Shown here: one piece after another, positions 5,515-9,267 of the stretch
Layout of the letters: the number at the start of each line of letters is the position of its first letter
Position numbering within the stretch: the stretch's first letter is position 1
Assembly (NCBI GenBank): GCA_005888335.1
Contig: VAWY01000076.1
Location: 1-9,267, forward strand
Direction: 5' to 3'
From: Actinomycetota bacterium
Lineage (GTDB): Bacteria > Actinomycetota > Thermoleophilia > Solirubrobacterales > Solirubrobacteraceae
DNA: 9,267 nucleotides
Translations under genes and position numbers: made by a program
The notes under the pieces: model-generated
What the model was told of the DNA's origin: nothing
What the model saw: only the letters and a program-made list of their open reading frames with translations
Databases searched by the model: none

Positions 5515-7182
5515 ATGCCTCGCGCGGGGATTCTCGCTGCCGTCACGATCGGTGCGATCGCGGTCGCCTACGCGCTCCCGCTGCAATCGGTGGGCTGTGC
5601 ACAGAACGCGCATTACGCGGTGACGCGGTCGATCGCCGAGGGGCGGCCGACGATCGATCGCTACGCGAACGAGACGTGCGACCTCGTGCGGGCGCACGGG
5701 CACTACTACGCGGCCAAGGCGCCGGCGCTCGACTTCTGGTCGGCGCCCTGGTACCTCCTGCTGCGGTCGGCCGGTGCCGTGCCGGGGAATCCGAATGCGG
5801 GCCTCCGCTATCCGGACGCGATGGTCGGCGTGCCGTTGCGCGCGATCTGGCAGATCGGGCTCTGGGCGGTCGTCCTGCCCGCGCTCGGGCTGCTCGTCCT
5901 GGTTCGCCGCACGGTCGAGGGCCTCGAGCCGGGGCTCGGGACCGCGGCAGCGGCGACGCTCGGGCTGGCCACGCTCGTGCTCCCGTTCTCGACGCTCCTG
6001 TTCGCGCACGTACCCGCTGCGGCGCTCGCGTTCCTCTCGTTCTCGCTGCTCTTCCGAGGCGGCGGCGGGCTCCTCCGCGTTGCGGGCGCGGGTGCAGCAG
6101 CCGGGCTCGGAGTCGCCGTCGACCTGCCGCTCGCGCTGCCGGCAGCGGTCATCGGGCTGTACGCAGCGGCAGAGACGCCGCGGCTCCGGCGGCTGCTGGC
6201 CTTCGGCGCCGGCGGCCTCGTCGGCCTGACCCCGCTCTGGGCCTTCGACGTCTGGGCCTTCGGCAATCCGTTCCGGCTTGCGTACTCCGGCACTCCCGGC
6301 CAGGGCGCGGCTGGAGGCTGGGAGACGACCGGCTTCTTCGGGCAGGGAGCCCCGAGCCTCCGCCAGCTCGTGGAGCTGCTCCTGACCCAGCGGGGCCTGC
6401 TCGTCCTGACGCCGGTCGTTGCGGCCGGCGCAGCCGGGACGGTGCTGCTCTGGCGCCGGGGGCTGCGCGCGGAGGCGGCGCTCGTCTGCGGCCTCGTGCT
6501 CGTAGAGCTCGTCTGGAACTCGGCCCGCCACCCGTTCGAGTTCGCGCTCGGCGGCTGGGTCCCCGGCCCCCGGTTCCTCATCCCCCTCCTTCCGTTTCTC
6601 TGCTTCGCGCTCGCACCTGCGTTGCGGCGTGCGCCCGCGACGGTCGGCGCGCTCGCAGTCGCCTCGGCAGGAGCGATGGTCGTCGCGACGAGCGCCGAGC
6701 CGCTGCTCCAGAACGACGACACGCACCATTGGCTCTCGCGCATCGCAGACGGCAACTTCGCGGCGACCGTCGTCAGCCTCGGAGGCTTCGGCCATGGTTG
6801 GCTCGCGATCCTCCCCTTCTATCTCTGCGTGCTGGTGGCGGCGACCACTGCCGTCCTCGCCACTCGCCCGCCGCTCGTGCGACGCGATCTCGTGCTCGCG
6901 GCGGCCGCCGTCGCGGCGTGGATCCTCGTCGCGCACGCCGCCCCACACCTGCTCCGCGTCGACCGCATCGTCCACGAGAGCTGGGGCCTTGTAGCCACCA
7001 TCCTTTTCGTCTCTGCAGCTGCCTGGGCGGTCGTCCGGTTGAGGCCGGAGGGCCTGTTCCTACTGCCGTTCGCGGCAATCGGCTTCGACGACCACACGAA
7101 ATGGGCGCTCTTCCTCGCAGTTGCCGTCCTGGCGGCGCTCACGCTCGGGAGCCGGCTGCGACGGCACCCCGGTCCTGCTTGA
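5515..7182 (+). CDS. Polytopic membrane protein, GT-C glycosyltransferase-like
   Basis: The 555-residue protein has roughly 10-12 hydrophobic segments (for example 7-24, 110-131, 145-180, 186-217, 227-247, 293-313, 318-334, 353-370, 376-394, 429-450, 458-474, 490-507, 513-545). After the first segment an outside-facing loop holds NAHYAVTRSIAEG (31-43), IDRY (47-50), CDL and GHYYAAKAP (62-70). A later GPRFLIPLLPF (351-361) resembles the GPRYL-P motif of GT-C proteins. An acidic residue in the first loop (D48 or D56) would be the catalytic Asp if it is a lipid-phosphate-sugar-dependent transferase. Substrate and activity are inference. The ATG has an AAGG (5504-5507) 7 bases upstream. It starts 19 bases after ffs and abuts dnaX, so it is an insertion into the ffs-dnaX neighbourhood and probably co-transcribed with dnaX. 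Confidence 0.8.
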   Translation: MPRAGILAAVTIGAIAVAYALPLQSVGCAQNAHYAVTRSIAEGRPTIDRYANETCDLVRAHGHYYAAKAPALDFWSAPWYLLLRSAGAVPGNPNAGLRYPDAMVGVPLRAIWQIGLWAVVLPALGLLVLVRRTVEGLEPGLGTAAAATLGLATLVLPFSTLLFAHVPAAALAFLSFSLLFRGGGGLLRVAGAGAAAGLGVAVDLPLALPAAVIGLYAAAETPRLRRLLAFGAGGLVGLTPLWAFDVWAFGNPFRLAYSGTPGQGAAGGWETTGFFGQGAPSLRQLVELLLTQRGLLVLTPVVAAGAAGTVLLWRRGLRAEAALVCGLVLVELVWNSARHPFEFALGGWVPGPRFLIPLLPFLCFALAPALRRAPATVGALAVASAGAMVVATSAEPLLQNDDTHHWLSRIADGNFAATVVSLGGFGHGWLAILPFYLCVLVAATTAVLATRPPLVRRDLVLAAAAVAAWILVAHAAPHLLRVDRIVHESWGLVATILFVSAAAWAVVRLRPEGLFLLPFAAIGFDDHTKWALFLAVAVLAALTLGSRLRRHPGPA

Positions 7183-7190
7183 ATCGGTCT

Positions 7191-8786
7191 GTGGCCGCCC
7201 TCTACCGGAAGTACCGCCCCCAGAGCTTCGACGAGGTCGTGGGGCAGGAGGCGGTCGTCCGGACGCTGAAGAACGCGATCTCGTCCGAACAGGTGCGCCA
7301 GGCGTATCTGTTCGCGGGCCCGCGCGGCACGGGCAAGACGTCGATGGCGCGCATCCTCGCGAAGAGCCTCAACTGCGCGAACGGCCCGACGCCCGAACCG
7401 GACGGAACGTGTCATGCGTGCCGCGGCATCGCCGCCGGCACGTCGCTCGACGTGATCGAGATGGATGCGGCGTCGCAGCGCGGCATCGACGACATTCGCG
7501 AGATCCGCGACCGCGTCGTTCTCCAGCCGGTCGAAGGACGCTACAAGGTCTACATCCTCGATGAGGCGCACCAGTTGACGGACGCCGCTTGGAACGCGCT
7601 GCTGAAGTTGATCGAGGAGCCTCCGCCCCACCTCGTCTTCGTCTTCTGCACGACGGATCTCTCCAAGGTGCTGCCGACCGTGCGGTCCCGCTGTCAGACG
7701 TTCGTCTTCCAGCGACCGCGGCTGCAGGACCTCGTCACCGTGCTGACCCGCGTCGCCGAGGGCGAGGGGATCGACGCGCCGCCGCAGGCGCTGTCGCTGG
7801 TCGCGCGCGCGGCGCGCGGATCGTTCCGCGACGCGACCTCGACGCTCGACCAGCTGAGCGCGGCGACCGAGGCCAAGGTGAGCGTGCAGGCGGTGTTGCA
7901 GCTCCTCGGAACCGTCGAAGAAGAGGCGCTCTTTCGGTTGTGCGATCTCGTCGTCGACCGGGACACAGCAGGCGCGCTGACGTTCGTCGAGGAGCTGTCC
8001 GAGCAGGGCCACGACCTCGGCCGTCTCGTCAGCGATCTGATCGAGCACCTGCGCCATCTGATGCTCGTGCAGCACATGGGCGAGGTGCCCGAGTCGCTGC
8101 CGGTGACGGAGGAATCGCGCGAACGGCTGCGCGCGCAGGCGAACCAGCTCGGCGAGCCGACCGTGGTGCGGCTGATCGACCTCCTGGCGATCGCCGTCGA
8201 CGACATGCGGCAGGGAGGCGACCCGCGGTTGCCGCTCGAGCTCGCGCTCGTCAAGGTCACGCGGGCGGCGAGCGATCTCTCTCGCGAGTCGGTCGCTTTC
8301 AGGCTCGAACGGCTCGAACAGACCGCCGTCCGCGTGCCGGCGCCGTCGGTTCCCGGTCCGGAGGCGGACGAGCGGACGCGTCCGTCACCCGGCGCGAAGA
8401 TCGGCGCGCAGGAGCCGCCGCCTCCGGACCTGCAACAGCTGCAGGAGGCGTGGTCCCGCACGATCCTGCCGGCTGTGGAGGAGCGGGGCGGGATCCCGAC
8501 GGCCTCCCTGCTGCGTGAGGCGCACCCGGCCCAGCTGGCCGGCGACACGCTGACGCTCGAGTTTCCGCCCGACGCCGCGTTCCATCGCAGCCAGGCCGAG
8601 CAGCCGAAGAACGCGACGCTGCTCACCGACGCCCTGTACGAAGTGACGGGCCGGCGCTTCGCGGTGGCGTTCGAGTTCGGCGAGGGCGGCGGGGACGAGG
8701 ACGAGCTCGAAGGCCCGGCCGGCGAGGAGCGGATCCTCGAGCTGATGAAGGAGACGTTCGACGCGCGGGAACGGGAGGGCGAATGA
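7191..8786 (+). CDS. dnaX: DNA polymerase III subunit gamma/tau (clamp loader)
   Basis: The 531-residue protein is the ATPase core of the clamp loader that places the sliding clamp on primed DNA. The AAA+ part shows LYRKYRPQSFDEVVGQ (4-19), Walker A GPRGTGKTS (43-51), Walker B ILDEAH (122-127), sensor 1 near TTD (154-156) and the Arg finger in SRC (R167). Domain III follows to about 355, then a Pro-rich linker (about 375-410) and a C-terminal domain (about 412-500) with a TILPAVEE start and LLREAHP. The zinc module has only three Cys (C62, C74, C77); the usual second Cys of PCG is Asp (D71). No A-rich slippery site for a gamma/tau frameshift is seen. GTG at 7191 gives the standard N-terminus; an in-frame TTG at 7179 overlapping the upstream TGA is the alternative. 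It overlaps ybaB by ATGA. Confidence 0.95.
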   Translation: MAALYRKYRPQSFDEVVGQEAVVRTLKNAISSEQVRQAYLFAGPRGTGKTSMARILAKSLNCANGPTPEPDGTCHACRGIAAGTSLDVIEMDAASQRGIDDIREIRDRVVLQPVEGRYKVYILDEAHQLTDAAWNALLKLIEEPPPHLVFVFCTTDLSKVLPTVRSRCQTFVFQRPRLQDLVTVLTRVAEGEGIDAPPQALSLVARAARGSFRDATSTLDQLSAATEAKVSVQAVLQLLGTVEEEALFRLCDLVVDRDTAGALTFVEELSEQGHDLGRLVSDLIEHLRHLMLVQHMGEVPESLPVTEESRERLRAQANQLGEPTVVRLIDLLAIAVDDMRQGGDPRLPLELALVKVTRAASDLSRESVAFRLERLEQTAVRVPAPSVPGPEADERTRPSPGAKIGAQEPPPPDLQQLQEAWSRTILPAVEERGGIPTASLLREAHPAQLAGDTLTLEFPPDAAFHRSQAEQPKNATLLTDALYEVTGRRFAVAFEFGEGGGDEDELEGPAGEERILELMKETFDAREREGE

Positions 8787-9112
8787 GCTTCGACATGAAC
8801 AAGCTGATGCAGCAGGCCGCCCAGATGCAGGAGCAGGTGCAGAAGATGCAGCAGGAGGCGGAGAACGAGACCGCCGAGGCTTCAGCCGGCGGCGGCATGG
8901 TGAAGGTGACGGCGAACGGCGCCGGCCGCGTCCTCGCGATCGCGATCTCGGCCGAAGCGATCGACCCCTCCGACCCCGAGGCGCTCGCCGACCTCGTGCT
9001 CGCCGGCGTGAACGAGGCGCTCCGCTCCGCCGCGGCGAAGGTCGAGGCGAAGGCGCAGCAGATGCAGTCGGAGCTTCTCGGCGGGCTGGGGCTACCCGGC
9101 CCGGACGCCTGA
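8783..9112 (+). CDS. YbaB/EbfC family nucleoid-associated protein
   Basis: The 109-residue protein forms a dimer that binds DNA without strong sequence preference. It has the family layout: a Gln/Met-rich N-terminal helix (MNKLMQQAAQMQEQVQKMQ, 5-23), the GGGMVKVTANG strand pair (36-46), ISAEAIDPSDPEALADLV in the middle, and a C-terminal helix rich in Ala, Lys and Gln with a short Gly/Pro tail. Length is typical (100-115 residues). The start overlaps the dnaX stop (ATGA), with GGGAGGG (8773-8779) 3 bases upstream inside dnaX, so translation is coupled. The dnaX-ybaB pair is conserved across bacteria, usually followed by recR; here no recR start is seen in the 155 bases that remain. Confidence 0.95.
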   Translation: MSFDMNKLMQQAAQMQEQVQKMQQEAENETAEASAGGGMVKVTANGAGRVLAIAISAEAIDPSDPEALADLVLAGVNEALRSAAAKVEAKAQQMQSELLGGLGLPGPDA

Positions 9113-9186
9113 GCCGGCGCAGCCACCGATGGACGAAGGTGCCTTCTCACTGCCTGCCGGGGGATGACGGCGCGGGGCGAGGCGGA

Positions 9187-9192
9187 TACGTT
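9187..9192 (+). promoter_or_regulatory. Candidate promoter -10 before the last partial gene
   Basis: TACGTT at 9187-9192 lies 17 bases after ATGACG (9164-9169), which shares the TGAC core of a -35 TTGACA, and 6 bases before the GTG at 9199. Both hexamers are weak matches; the spacing is what supports them. The rest of the 9113-9198 gap holds no other recognisable signal. Confidence 0.35.
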
Positions 9193-9198
9193 CGGAGG

Positions 9199-9267
9199 GT
9201 GGAAGAGGCTGGGTCCGGAAGCGGTATCGCGCGGCTGGCCGAGGCGCGCGACCTAGTCGACGAGCAC
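9199..9267 (+). CDS. Start of an unidentified gene, truncated by window edge
   Basis: From a GTG at 9199 the frame stays open for 23 codons to the window end, reading MEEAGSGSGIARLAEARDLV followed by Asp-Glu-His. It does not resemble the RecR N-terminus (YPPSLQRLIDELGRLPGIG-type), which would be expected after ybaB. GGAGG directly abuts the GTG and is too close to act as a ribosome binding site for it, so a leaderless start from the -10-like TACGTT just upstream is the better reading. With so few residues no family can be named, and the frame itself may be spurious. Confidence 0.4.
   Translation, partial: MEEAGSGSGIARLAEARDLVDEH

Noticed and set aside
5223..7190. Open frame extending about 650 codons upstream of dnaX in the same frame
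   Set aside because: It reads as Arg/Pro-rich nonsense across the SRP RNA and the membrane protein gene. DnaX homology begins only at 7191, so it is a GC-driven shadow frame.
5458..8075. Long minus-strand frames opposite the membrane protein gene and dnaX
   Set aside because: They are rich in Arg, Glu and Ala with no recognisable domain and lie opposite genes with clear protein signatures; typical antisense shadows in high-GC DNA.
7191..8786. Programmed -1 frameshift producing a gamma form of DnaX
   Set aside because: No A-rich heptamer or similar slippery run is present in the gene; no basis to predict a short form.
5388..9161. 14-base direct repeat: CACTGCCTGCCGGG at 5388-5401 and 9148-9161
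   Set aside because: A 14-base match is near chance expectation for a GC-rich window of this size. One copy is at the ffs start, the other in the gap after ybaB, with no shared flanks and no RNA gene signature at the second site.
9130..9256. Short frames from ATG at 9130 and ATG at 9164 as possible recR starts
   Set aside because: Both hit stops within the window (at 9166 and 9254 regions) and neither resembles RecR.
9113..9267. tRNA gene after ybaB
   Set aside because: No acceptor-stem pairing, no GTTCRA-type T-loop and no anticodon arm could be found in this stretch.

Overview
The window is GC-rich with dense, short-spaced genes, and its gene content fits a high-GC actinobacterium. The HU variant, the DnaX N-terminus (ALYRKYRP) and the several genes that seem to lack a Shine-Dalgarno site suggest a Thermoleophilia-type lineage (Gaiellales/Solirubrobacterales). 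That placement is inference; no rRNA or other marker is present. No mobile element, CRISPR array or prophage gene was seen.

Layout, left to right. Positions 1-567 (+) hold the C-terminal part of an SMP-30/regucalcin-type lactonase, cut by the window edge. It converges on an HU-family DNA-binding protein gene (721-1041, -), which ends in a textbook intrinsic terminator. HU is divergent from a three-domain tyrosine-biosynthesis enzyme (1132-2499, +; chorismate mutase, prephenate dehydrogenase and ACT domain). That gene ends six bases before the stop of an oppositely oriented secreted repeat protein of the Lipoprotein_15/PF03640 type (2506-3009, -). Next on the minus strand are a degenerate single receiver domain broken by a frameshift (3136-3511), fumarylacetoacetase (3575-4663) and an uncharacterised barrel-like protein (4660-5373). 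The last two overlap by TTGA and probably form an operon.

From about 5386 the plus strand carries the SRP RNA gene (ffs), a GT-C-like polytopic membrane protein (5515-7182), dnaX (7191-8786) and the YbaB/EbfC nucleoid-associated protein gene (8783-9112). The ffs, dnaX, ybaB order is an ancient bacterial neighbourhood. The membrane protein is an insertion into it, and recR, the usual next gene, is not seen in the 155 bases after ybaB. A different reading frame opens at 9199 and runs off the window.

Functionally this is mostly housekeeping: co-translational protein targeting, DNA polymerase III clamp loading, nucleoid structure, tyrosine synthesis and the last step of tyrosine/homogentisate breakdown. 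The points that merit a second look are the uncharacterised protein coupled to fumarylacetoacetase, the apparent bidirectional promoter with overlapping -10 boxes between that gene and ffs, the frameshifted pseudo-receiver with Glu at the phosphoacceptor position, the CM-PDH-ACT triple fusion, and a zinc-site Cys-to-Asp change in DnaX.
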